A stretch of DNA of 64,000 nucleotides from Trileptium ribeirensis. Lineage: Eukaryota; Nematoda; Enoplea; Enoplida; Thoracostomopsidae. The stretch lies in assembly GCA_030248225.1 (NCBI GenBank), contig JASANE010010120.1:1-64000 (forward strand). The letters are read 5' to 3'. The notes under the pieces are model-generated. The model searched no databases. It was given only the letters and a program-made list of their open reading frames with translations, and was not told the DNA's origin. The position numbers and the translations under genes were made by a program. Each line of letters starts with the position of its first letter. The first letter of the stretch is position 1. Below, in pieces: positions 20,268 to 30,611 of the stretch.

Positions 20268-21689
20268 AACTAGAGGTTATCGTGTTGGGAAAGGCCTATA
20301 CTCGGCTTTCTGAAATATTGTTATAGCTTAAAGGAAACACCTATACTAAGCTTTCTAGGCTACGACTCAGAGACTTTCACGAAACTGCATGCTTATTTTT
20401 ATCGAACCGGAGTGGCATATTCGGAATTCTATTGCGTAATTGATACTTGGTTAAGAATTATCTTCACACATAGGTATCTTAGGAAGAATAGTAATTATGT
20501 TAATAATATTAATTTTCCCAAATAAAAATTTAGGTCTATAAACTAGGTACTAAGAGTGAAATTGCATTAAATATATTAGTTAATAATACGTAAAAACTTC
20601 GGCCCCAATTGTCGGGAGACAAAAGCCAGGGTAAATAGAACAGACGGGTCCGGGGATAGTAGCATTGCTTGTTGGCATTCGGGGGCGACTCAGCAAGTAG
20701 TGTTATTCTTGAGAAGATTGGGCGAGTAAGGGGAACGGATTCGGACGGTCAAAATCTCCAGAAGACTATACCTAATAACCAGCCAGTTGGTCAGGAATTC
20801 GGGGGCCTAGGGATTGAGTAAAACTTCCAACTAAATATTAGTCGACCGCTACTATCTAGTTTACATAAGTAGCCAGTCAGCCATTCTGGGGCGACTACAA
20901 ACATAATATAACCGGTACTTTATTAACGTAAATCTAATGCTCAGGTTGAGGTAATTAATTAACCCTGCAATCGTGCCAGCTATTCAGGTGTCGATTGTAT
21001 GAACTCACAAGAGCTTTAGTAACCGGTGATCGCTCAAACCTTAACCCTTAACTAAGGACCGTATTAGTGTAAATCTAGGTCCTAGGCTCAGATGCTTAGA
21101 CAAACGTGTGTCGTCAGCCATTCGTGGACGGTCGTATAAATCCCACAAGAGGCATACTAGATTAGCATATACTGTAACCTGAACTAATAGGATCTAGGGT
21201 CGAAATAGCGGGGTGTTTTAGTATCGAACAGTGACAATATTTAGAGGCAGGCTAAGGTATCCGGTGCTTTTAAAAGCTTGATAGACCAGATTATCAGTAC
21301 TAAAGAATAGCACAGCGTATAGTAACCTTCGAGTGAACTCTAATTGCTCAGATAGCCAAAGCATGTCGCAACCTACGATGTTAAGTGCTCACCTACCGTT
21401 CCGTAATCGTTTTACCCGGTGTTATAATAAACATTATTCCCTGCGTGTTTGATGTTCAAGTATTTGAACTCTAGCGCTCGAGCTGAGCAGAAGCAAGCCG
21501 CAACGCAAAATATAGGGCACGAATATTTATCACGCAAAGAAGGACGCGCGCCAACTTATCCTCCCACCGGCATACTATTTGCAACACCTCGGACCGCACA
21601 ATCGTCCTGCGACGAATCGCGTCCCCTATTTAATACAGATAGCCGTCATGAGGAAAAGTACCCAGCGACCCCTATTCCTGGGAAAACCA
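20268..21689 (+). repeat. 5' LTR remnant of element 2
   Basis: Aligns in order with ~35600-37014. Shared blocks are: the TTAATAATATTAAT area, the CTTCGGCCCC box, TTGAGAAGA-x4-GCGAGTAAGG, TAAATCTAA..GGTAATTAAT, and a final ~150-base block with ACCGGCAT.CTA, ACACCTCGG, AATC.TCC, GATAGCCGTCAT, ending ...ACCA. A motif close to CATTCGGGGGCGAC recurs about five times (near 20677, 20797, 20879, 20979, 21119). The LTR may extend left of 20268 if element 1 inserted into it. Confidence 0.65.
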
Positions 21690-21902
21690 TGAAATATGAC
21701 ATAGTGACCACGATTTTGTGTAAAAGTGGAACAAATTGCTGTCAAAAATAAAAGTGGTCAAAAATTTTCGAAAACCCAAAACTTAACCCCTAGCCGAAAT
21801 ATGGCAAAAGTCAAAATAGAAAATTGTTATACGGTCGGACCAATTAATTGGCTACGTAACCAGGACGTTCTACGCAAGCCTGTCTAAATTTTAAATATTA
21901 AA

Positions 21903-22504
21903 ATGCCACTTCAGAGAACGCCACCTAGTACAACAATCGACAAAGAATCGACGACGAAACTAAAGAAAGTCCAGATGGAAGAATCATCAAGCGAAAAAGG
22001 GCAAGAAACAATGAAAAATTTGAATGTGACAAAAGAACTCGAAGATATAATTTGAGAATGCGATTCAAGATTTTGGAACCAAGAATACAACAACAATCGC
22101 AAGACAAAAGAAGGTTGCAAGAAACGTATACCGAAACGTTTCCAGAAGAAGCAAGCAACGATCGACTATTCGTAACAACAGAAGACCGCGAAAAAGAAAT
22201 ACGGGAAGCGATACAAAAACTGCAGCGACAAAAAGAAAAGCAATTGTTGCAATTTATAAAGAAGCATGCAACCCTGACCAAAGAGTTGCAGCAATTATGC
22301 CAAAATTTCGACAAAGACGAACCAGAAATTCCGCCATCACAACCAAGGAAAGAATCACAAAACACTGATGAAGATGGAGGAATCGAAATACGAAGTTTCT
22401 TCGATCTAGATCAAGTAAAAATGGTGCCGAACAACGAGAATAAATCGGAGCAAGTACAACCGATAATAATTACGATCAACGACCAAGAAGCAACCGGTGC
22501 ATAA
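21903..22504 (+). pseudogene. Element 2 Gag N-terminal region (broken)
   Basis: An ATG at 21903 opens 49 codons (MPLQRTPPSTT...) to a TGA; the coding character then continues in another frame as ORF 22052-22504. This is 150 residues of Glu/Gln/Lys-rich helical sequence with heptad spacing (REKEIREAIQKLQRQKEKQ), then an acidic tail. Coiled-coil N-terminal Gag region, similar in kind to that of element 1. The minus-strand ORFs here are shadows. Confidence 0.55.
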
Positions 22505-23258
22505 AGAAGCAGAGTTGAGATTTACAAGCAAGAACAAAAACTGAGCAAATCGACAAAAACAAACCAACAATCGGTGAATATCGCAAACAATTCGGTGCGA
22601 GTAAAAGCGATCCAACATAAACCAAGACCAACCCGACGCAAACGACGATCATTTCGGTGCAAAACCAATGTAAAATAACGGAAACCGAAACCAAGTCGAG
22701 ACAAGCGGTGATCAATTCAGTGCAAAGAAAGACCTATTCGGTGCAATCCAAACACGACTCAGTACGAACCGAGATCAAGCCGAGACAAACTACAATCAAA
22801 CCGGTACAAATAAAGAACTAAGCGGTGCACAGCAAAGCCGGTTCAACATAAAGGGTGATCAAGCCAGCATAAATTATGATCAATTCGGAGCAATTCAAAT
22901 GCAATCCAGTGCAAACCCGGCACAATTCGGTGCAAATTGCAATAAATTCGGTGCAAACAAATACCGATTTGGCATGAACCAAATGCGACACAACACAATC
23001 CGAAATCAAGTTTATACGCACCAGCAATTCAAGATCGACCCGGTGAAAGTCAAATAATGAATACATGGAAACAAGCACAGATCCCGAACGCGACAGCGAA
23101 TTTCGGCGCAATGCAAAGCGGGAATGGATACAATCAGATGTAAACTCCGTACATAACGACGAACAGCGGGACGTTTCAAACGACGAGCACATGGAACCAA
23201 GTACAAACAGCAGCAACCGGTGCAATACAAAACATAAACGACTCATACGGATACTACG
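22505..23258 (+). pseudogene. Element 2 Gag low-complexity region with TTCGGTGCAA repeats
   Basis: Between two Gag pieces lies a run with about ten variants of the decamer TTCGGTGCAA (e.g. near 22580, 22651, 22737, 22930, 22950) spaced 15-45 bases. Translated on the plus strand it gives (F/I)RCK/N-type units with several stops, then Asn/Gln/Thr-rich sequence (FGAMQSGNGYNQM). I read it as a decayed repeat array inside Gag. Confidence 0.4.
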
Positions 23259-24176
23259 GTGCATCTCTATCGGTGCCGCAATCACATCCCACTCGGGGGG
23301 CGCAATTCGATGATCAATCCCGGAGTACCATTAGCAACAGCAACACCATACGTCTGTCAATCCCATCAACCCCAACAAAGAACGACGAAGAGTCAAATCA
23401 ATGATTTGATGACAATGAATCAACAACTGGTCGAAGTATTGTCCAAGGTAGTGACCAATGAAACGCCGCAAGTACCGAATGCAACGCAACAATCAATTGG
23501 CCAAGCGATCATGGTGAAGATGGAGAACGAGGTTCGAAACTTACAATCGTACAAAGGCGACACAAGTTTCGAGAAGTTCCCGAAAGAACTCGAAAAAGCG
23601 CTGGCTCAAGATGGAATTGACGACGAACAAGAGGAGTTGCGAGTCCTGAAACCAAAAATGAGCAGGAAAGCAGAAGAATACATGGAAGTCCTGACTCTCG
23701 CAAAGGCCAAAGAACTCAGCAACTACAACGAATTGGTCAAGAAGTTCAAGGAAAGATTCAATATACCGAAGATGTTGACGAATCACATGAACAAGTTCCA
23801 AAGTTTACTGCAAACGGGAACTGTCAAAGATTTCGCAGATGGTCTACGAGTGTACGCAGCACGACACCTTACCGCGAAAGGTATACCCTAATCAATCGTT
23901 GAAGAAGTCCTCAATTCCGCGTTGATCACAGGGTTAAAGAACGAAACCCGAAGTCGATTGTGCGTGACAAAGGTAGAAACCTTCGCAACGCCGACGGAGA
24001 AAGCCGAAGCGGTGAAAAACCTCCATCTACAAATGTCTCAAGGGTTGCAAAGCACAAGCGAGCAACGATCAAGATATCGAGAGATTCAATCCAACCGACC
24101 GAGTCAACCGAACGTCAATCAAACGAGACCGACTATGGGTCAACAGATTTGGCGACCGAGGGTACAAAGACCATAG
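23259..24176 (+). pseudogene. gag: Element 2 Gag capsid region (one in-frame stop)
   Basis: Two open stretches in the same frame, 23259-23891 and 23922-24176, separated by a TAA. Capsid-type helices: SYKGDTSFEKFPKELEKAL, then ELSNYNELVKKFKERFN, the arrangement of the retrotransposon Gag domain (G-D-x..F..L..., later YxELxxxFxxRF). A Gln-rich tail follows. The stop and the further broken ends make it non-functional. Confidence 0.7.
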
Positions 24177-24336
24177 ATGCAATGGCGACCGCAGCGATAG
24201 AAAACCGACAGATACAAGTACGTCAACCACAACAGCAACAAGTAATGCAACCGTGGACAACACCGATACAGATGATGCCAACACAAACTGACATGAATTA
24301 CCAAAGCCGATGCGACCGTACTATGGACAGATGTAA

Positions 24337-24669
24337 ATGCTACAAACGATGCAACCGGTGCAAGTACCACAACAACCAACGCAACCGCAAATGAAACGTC
24401 AACAACAACAAAGAATGCCAGTACCGGTAACAAACCAACAGCAACAGAACCGGCAAACGGCGATGAACCAAACGCCACCTAGGTGCAACAACTGCAGAAG
24501 GTTGGGTCATAGAACGGAGCAACGCGCCCCGAGAAACATGGGACAAAGTACAAAAGAAGCCCGATCGGAAAGTCAGCAACAAAGTCAAAATCGATACAGG
24601 ATCCTACCAAACCGACCGAATCAATCAAACGAAATGGCGAACAATTTACCACCAAAATATAGCGGGTAG
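24337..24669 (+). pseudogene. Element 2 nucleocapsid with degenerate zinc knuckle
   Basis: Gln/Pro-rich, then RCNNCRRLGHRTEQR: C-x2-C-x4-H-x4 with Arg where the last Cys should be. So this is a CCHC knuckle that has lost its fourth ligand. In a different frame from the capsid region. Confidence 0.6.
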
Positions 24670-24703
24670 AAAGAAAAGAGAACAAAAGATCGAGGACATA
24701 TCG

Positions 24704-25200
24704 GTGTACGAAAAGAAAGAAACGTTCGTAGAAGTAAACCAAGTGGACCAGTCGAAAGAACACGAAGCATGCAGCGATCCAACAAATCTATCACGATATT
24801 ACATTAGTGCGTTTCAGGAAGGAAACAAGAAATTACGAGGCTTAGTCGATACTGCATCTCAAATAACGATCATCAGTGAAGAATAATATGAAAGACATTT
24901 CAAACACCTGCCGCTCAAAGAAATTGCGTTATTGCGCAGTTGGATTCAACGGGGATCTAACAGAAAGAGCAGTGGGCTACTTCTTCGTACAAGTCCACTT
25001 GGAAAAGAAAGTACGAAAAATCCGGTTCATAGTAATCAAAGACTTTTCCAAAATTCAATATATGGACATGATTTTTGGCAGCTGTCGACCTGGTGATCGA
25101 CTATCAACAACTACGAATCAAAATGAATGGTCAACCGATACCTCATAGTTGGCGAACCAACGAAATGCGATCAGTTAGCATACAAGATGACAATCATATC
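24704..25200 (+). pseudogene. Element 2 aspartic protease remnant
   Basis: The stretch KLRGLVDTASQITIISEE shows the protease active-site strand, with Ala in place of the Gly of D-T/S-G. A stop follows at 24884. The next frame (24876-25148) holds strands like VGYFFVQVHLEKKVRKIRFIVIKDF that fit the rest of a retropepsin fold. Broken by a frameshift. Confidence 0.5.
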
Positions 25201-25979
25201 GAAATTTGAAAGTGTTCGTACAAACAAGTGATCCCACCATGGTCGGCGAAATTCATAGAAGTAAAGACCCAGAAAGGAACAAAAGACGGCGATACAATAG
25301 TGGTGGAACCCTTGACGAAAACCAACAACGGTTTGGCGATCCCAAACAGTATTGTCAAAGTGGAAAAGGGCAACATCATGATACCGGTGTGTAATCTGAA
25401 CACGGTCGAAATGGAAATAATGGAAGATCAACCACTGGTACAGAAGGTCCAAGAAGCCATCGTAAGAACAGTAATCGACGAAAAAGCTTAAAGAGCAATG
25501 GATCGGTTTGAAAAGAAACAAGGGAAGAATCAAATGGAAAAGAAAGAAAAAGACACAGAATGGGTCAAAGTCGGAAAAAGAGGAAAACCGATCATCAAAT
25601 CCTGAACAGGCAACATCCAAATAAAGAATCCACAACTGATGTCAGTGGTATAGACGGGAATACACGAAAAAAAGAAAGAACAGTGAAGAATTAACATCGA
25701 ACAGTTTCAGGAACAAGTAATACGCCAAACCGAGCTTATCAACAGTATTGAACTTTCAGCCGAAGTCGACTTGGAAAAGCTGATAGCGACGAAGCAGGAA
25801 AGGCGTACCTGGCAACCGTACTCCACAATTATCAAGATGTCTTTTCGAAATCGGACTTAGATATCGGGATCAATATGCAAACAGAACATTACGTCGAAAC
25901 TACAGTCTAGAAACCGGTGCAACAACCGTTGTGACGCCTACCATATGCAGATCGGAATCATACGAGCAAACAAGTACAA
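25201..25979 (+). pseudogene. Element 2 protease-RT linker (decayed)
   Basis: ORF 25228-25491 (TKTNNGLAIPNSIVKVEKGN, then VCNLNTVEMEI) resembles the strand-rich spacer between protease and RT in gypsy pols. It is followed by ~490 bases with stops in all frames, including a stretch near 25820-25900 that resembles the start of RT (DVFSKSDLD-type residues). Confidence 0.4.
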
Positions 25980-26306
25980 GTGATAGTCGATCAAAGAATA
26001 ATCAGAAGATCCCATAGTCCGTGGGCATCACTGATCGTACTAACCAACAAGAATGATGGATCAACCAAGATGACAAAGCCTCCAGTGTTGGGATATCCAG
26101 ATCCGTACTGGCCGTTTATTCTGTACACCGACGCAACCAAACATGGTATCGGATACATCCTATCCCAAGAAGACGAAGCGGGGATCGAACATGTGATCCA
26201 TTATGGTAGCAACAGGTACCGCGATGAAGACACTCGATACTCGATTACAGAACAGCAATGTTTGGCGGTAATGCGTGCGGTTCAACATTTCCGGATGTAC
26301 TTATAG
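25980..26306 (+). pseudogene. Element 2 RT-RNase H remnant with internal deletion of the RT palm
   Basis: The first ~30 residues (IIRRSHSPWASLIVLTNKND) match the RT fingers, where a normal pol continues with the FCVDYR...YxDD palm. Here the frame passes directly to PPVLGYPDPYWPFILYTDAT, the start of RNase H (D of TDA), followed by YSITEQQCLAVMRA (catalytic E). About 270 residues of RT, including both catalytic motifs, are missing with the frame kept. Compare element 1, where SPWASPVV and LAYPDYTKPFVLFTDAS are ~270 residues apart. A stop follows FRMYL. Confidence 0.8.
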
Positions 26307-26447
26307 GGTAACCGCACGACGATCATCATGGAGCAAGCTACCGAATTACAGCGCGAATAGCTCGAATGGCGAACAAGATTCTCGAATACGAATATACAAT
26401 CGTATATAATCCGGGATGACATCACCAAAACGTGGATTGTATGATAC

Positions 26448-27380
26448 GTGCGCAAAACGAAGACCCGTGTATCCATTCATTCAAATACTACATCGAAACT
26501 AGTGAATTTTTGGATACGACCCCGGTATTTCGAAAATAAATGTATCGTAGCGCATGAACATCAATTCGTCATCTTTTTCGACATCTTGTACCGATTACGA
26601 AGAAAGGATCGACCGCAACAAACCGAACCATGGGAATTTCCGATTGTGGTACCTCCTAATTTCCGGCCACCGTTATTCGAAATTACCACACATCGAAGTA
26701 CTGAGGACATTTGGGATTTGAAAAAGTATGGTCGAAAATGACTAGAAAGTTCTTTTGGCCGTGTATGACCCGTGAGTTGCGACAATACATCGAAGAATGT
26801 ATTCGCTGCACCCCATTTCGACAAAGACCAAAACGAAGGAACCCGCTACAACCGATCAAAGCACTAGCACCGTTTCACATGCTAGGCAGCGATATCATTG
26901 GTCCCTTACCACCGTCCCAATCCGGCAACAAGTGCATTATTTGCTTCATGGATTACTTCTCAAAATGGCCCGAAGCGTTTGCACTATCAGACCAAACAAC
27001 TAACACGATCACCAAACTTTTCATCGAAAGAATCGTGTGCCGACATGGAGTCCCTGGAGTAGTACTAAACGACCATGGTCCCTGCTTCACCGCTTAGAAT
27101 TTCACGAAAGCATTGGCGTTAATCGGAACAAAGAAAGTATGTTCGGCACCATACCGTCATCAAGTGAATTGATTGGTTGAAAGATGGAACCAAATGCTTA
27201 AAGCGATGCTGAACCATAGAGTGGGCCCCTGACAAATGGAATGAATTCCTCGAATCGCTATGTTTCGCGCACAGAACGGCGGTTCACGCTTCAGCCGGTC
27301 AAACCACATTTTTTCTACTACATGGCCGCGACCCCGATTTACCAGGAAAAAACCCAATCCATGGGTATTTAACTGCAACT
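26448..27380 (+). pseudogene. Element 2 integrase (broken)
   Basis: ORF 26711-27097 holds the zinc-domain end (YIEECIRCTPFRQRP) and the core: MLGSDIIGPLPPS (first D), YFSKWPEAFALSD, VVLNDHGPCF (second D). A stop (27097) and a frameshift follow; the E-containing helix is recognisable as HQVNXLVERWN-like sequence near 27160-27195 in another frame, interrupted by a stop. The upstream ORF (26448-26741) carries the N-terminal HH part with decay. Confidence 0.75.
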
Positions 27381-27780
27381 ACGGATGAGGGATACGCCCC
27401 TAGATAAACTAATAGATAAATTAATAGTAGCAAGTCCGAAAAATGATTCTTAGCACAGAAACAATATAAGCAATATTTTGACCGAAGGGCTAGAAAAAGA
27501 CCATTTAACATTGGTGATTTAGTATTAATGAAAAACCCGAACAAATCTTCAATGGGCCCTTACAATAGCGTATACCAACCGGAATTCGATAGAATCTCTC
27601 GGTCGTCTAAGTCAAATTTCCGAACATTCTATTAGTAAAAATCGGTAGCGCAACCCAACGCCCAAAATGGTGCAATTGCACAGAATTCAAGCATTTGGTG
27701 GTGATGCAGAAGATTACGCTGGTTATGAAGCCAAATTAAGGCACATTCAAAAAGAATCACGCCAACGATTAGCTCCGGAA

Positions 27781-29098
27781 GATTATTATTGCAGAAAAAA
27801 GTAAAGGGTCATGGAAAGAAGATAATGAAACAGGACTAGTTATAAAATGTGTGCAATGCGATATGTGCTTTCCAGGGAATAACCGGAACCGGAACCAGCA
27901 ACCGGAACCGTCCATTTAAACCGGATCCGGAACCGGAACCTGGTCTTCGAAATTTATATATAGTAAAACAGATGATGGAACAAATGAAGGTATATATAGT
28001 GGATTTAAAACGCATTAAAATAACTTTTACATTAAACTTAATATATTGCGATGGTATTATTGCCTTTCTCAATCTATAAAGAGACTGAGGAAGCTAATAA
28101 TGTTTATTTATCGATCAAATATGTCGGTTTTGGGACATTCAGAGCAAAAAATATCTTCCACTATACGTATACTGCGTCAAATCGAATGTGCTTACAAAGC
28201 TTGGAGCGTAGAATACACACTTTCGCTCTGTCTCCGGTCGCCTCCCTTTACTACACATACGTTTGTTGCACGTTCTGCTGTAGGAAACTTGAAATTATGG
28301 ATTTATATGATTCTAAGAGAAAATAATAGATAGAAGGTAATTTTCTGATCATTGGTCAGAGACACTGTTTAGGCTAGCGTTGGACAAACAGTGCCCGTCA
28401 GTTAGATCATAATGATGATAACTTTCTAATCAGAATGCTATAAATGAGACACACTGTGATGCTGCTCGCACAGTTTCAATAAATACAGTTCATTGCCAAG
28501 AAAGCCGTTTCTAGCTGCGTTGCAGATAACGTTAGTTTACTTTAATTTAGAGTGATTTACCAAGTTTACAAGCGCACTGGCGGTGCTTGACGCAATTTAT
28601 GTTAGCCAAGCATACCCTAAGTGCTTCTGCGTAAGCCATACTCTGTTTTCGAGTTGGACCGGTTTAATTCAAACGTATCCCACAGACTTCTGGATGTGCA
28701 AAATAGCTGCTACAAGCATCGACCTGGCTTTGATTTAACAAACTCCTGCAGGTTATTATGAAAAATTCCTGCTCAAATTATGTGCCCTACTTACGTTTCA
28801 CACGGCAAATCGGTTAGTTAAGCTTTTCTTTTGCTTGGTTGTATTGGAGCTTGATCATTGTATAATATATATTACATATGTTTGGATTACAGGACGAAGC
28901 AAAAAACGTGGAAAATTTCTAATAAAATTTTTAAACCGGAATTCCGGTTCCGGTATGGTTTTTGCCCTTTGCCGGAACCGCAACCGGAACACTATTTTCG
29001 CCGGAACCGGAATTCCGGTTACTCCCTGGTGCTTTCTATGGTTCCACCAAGCATGCGTAGGGTTAGAGGACGATCCTCAGGAAGCTCCCCTTGCATAA
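27781..29098 (+). pseudogene. Element 2 PHD-finger tail split by the hAT-type insertion
   Basis: Left piece, before the insertion: EDYYC (27781-27792), then after a small shift GSWKEDNETG and IKCVQCDMCF up to 27872. Right piece, after the insertion (29037 on): LWFHQACVGLEDDPQEAP, to a stop at 29098. The C, C-D-x-C, WFH-x2-CVGL order is that of a PHD finger close to the PHF8/SPP1 type (YC..C, IxCDxCxxWFHxxCVG). The second ligand and the last Cys pair appear lost (GYILQEI near 29127). Position, right after integrase, is the same as in element 1. Confidence 0.68.
27873..29028 (+). mobile_element. hAT-type non-autonomous DNA element, copy 1
   Basis: 1156 bp, starting CAGGGAATAACCGGAA and ending TTCCGGTTACTCCCTG (imperfect terminal inverted repeats), flanked by a perfect 8-bp duplication GTGCTTTC (27865-27872 and 29029-29036). 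CAGGG ends with 8-bp duplications are diagnostic of hAT elements. Both ends are packed with CCGGAACC/GGTTCC units. No transposase ORF, so it must be moved in trans. Related copies at 49937 and 62492. Confidence 0.88.
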
Positions 29099-29651
29099 AA
29101 ATTTACACGACGCAAGGGTACATTTTACAAGAAATAGCGCTTGACCACACATGTTGAGCCAGGGCCATATAAAAGAAGAATTGCTTAAATAATTTGAAAA
29201 GTATAGTTTTATATAGATTAATTTTTGTATGATCTCAAAGAAAATACTTGATCGTAATAACTATGTCTATTGTATTTTTATTAATTATAGTAAACTGCAA
29301 TTATAATCGGTGCAAAATACGTATTAGAAATATTAACCGCGATGCGGGGTGCAAAGAGAAAGCGGTGACGGGCAAACAGATACACATGTCAAGCGATACG
29401 AAACGGGTAAAACGACAGGGCTACGACGACATTTGACCGACCAAACGGTGTCTAAGACCAAAAAGACCGTTCGAATAAATCGGTGACGTAAACAACGTTG
29501 TATACAATCGGTGAACAACGACCTAACGGGCGAACCTAAAAGAACGTTCGACTCAATCGGGGACCGAGCAATATAACCAAACAAACGGTGACCGATCGAA
29601 CAACCAGAAACCAACAATCGATACGAAATCGACGATCAAAAAGAACGGTGG

Positions 29652-30125
29652 GTGAATGTCCAGATGGCACGAACGAATATCCTGTCGATCGCAACGGTGG
29701 TGGCAAAACTTCCAACATACAAACTCAAGACGTTAACGATAGAAAGAATCGCAGGATTCTGCGAAAGAAACGGTATTCATCCGGATTGCTTTCACTGGAT
29801 CATCGAAGGATTCTGGGACGATACAAGTACAACAGCGGCGAAATACGTCCGACACGTGACAATACAAACCAGTGATGGCGAATTGGGACTCATCGATATT
29901 TCACGATTCGAAGGTCGAATACCCGGAGTACTCTATAAAGAATTAGAGACAGAAAGCGGGAACATCATATTATGGAACGACATCGATTACGAAAGACAGA
30001 TATGGGATGCAACATTTAAAGAACCACCGTATCCAGCAGTATTGTCGACGATCTATGTGAATAAATTCCAAAGATTCCTGGGTGAACAAGAAAAGATGAC
30101 AACCCAACAATTAGTTAAACGTTGA
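29652..30125 (+). CDS. Element 2 post-pol ORF, first part (unknown protein)
   Basis: About 157 codons with good coding composition: TIERIAGFCERNGIHPDCFHWIIEGFWDD, then a strand-rich region (VRHVTIQTSDGELGLIDISR) and RQIWDATFKEPPYPAVL. I do not recognise the fold. It is not an exonuclease and has no membrane segment. It lies ~500 bases after the PHD tail, where element 1 has its exonuclease. Ends at TGA; the coding character continues in other frames. Confidence 0.45.
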   Translation: MNVQMARTNILSIATVVAKLPTYKLKTLTIERIAGFCERNGIHPDCFHWIIEGFWDDTSTTAAKYVRHVTIQTSDGELGLIDISRFEGRIPGVLYKELETESGNIILWNDIDYERQIWDATFKEPPYPAVLSTIYVNKFQRFLGEQEKMTTQQLVKR

Positions 30126-30221
30126 CTTCAAAAGAGGAGGCGCAATAGTCGAATACTGCGAGAAAATATGCGATTCCAATAAACTGTTCGCACCAACCCG
30201 ATTGAGATATCAGGGCGGAAA

Positions 30222-30611
30222 ATGGAAGAAAGTGTGTGGACGATCACGCAAGTGGTACAATACAGTGGCGACGCAACGCTGCTCCCCGTGTGTCGATCCA
30301 ACGAAACGGCAATAAACAGAAAAGACCACGAAGAAGTATGGAACTTAATTGGGAAGATCATAAAGAAGTACCCATGGTACCGATCGCCAAATATACGAGT
30401 CGAGGCGAGACCACAAACGATAGAAGAAGAACGAAGGAAGGTCGATGTGTTCACAACGATACAACGAGAATTCGACGAAAAGATCAAACCGTACCTAAAC
30501 GAACAACGACAAATCGCGAGAATTATGTACGAGTTGTGTCCAAATCGAACAATTAAACAAAAGATTTTGACGTCAACAACTTCCGATTATGGCAAATCGA
30601 CGAGAAAGTAG
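30222..30611 (+). CDS. Element 2 post-pol ORF, second part (unknown)
   Basis: 130 codons: VWTITQVVQYSGDATLLPVC, then helical EEVWNLIGKIIKKYPWYR and KVDVFTTIQREFDEKIKPYL. Charged, helical, cytoplasmic or nuclear in character. No family recognised. Probably the same original protein as 29652-30125, separated by a frame change. Confidence 0.4.
   Translation: MEESVWTITQVVQYSGDATLLPVCRSNETAINRKDHEEVWNLIGKIIKKYPWYRSPNIRVEARPQTIEEERRKVDVFTTIQREFDEKIKPYLNEQRQIARIMYELCPNRTIKQKILTSTTSDYGKSTRK

Noticed and set aside
22406..23285. Minus-strand ORFs with Cys/Leu-rich translations over element 2 Gag
   Set aside because: Shadows of the CAA/GAA-rich plus-strand coding sequence.
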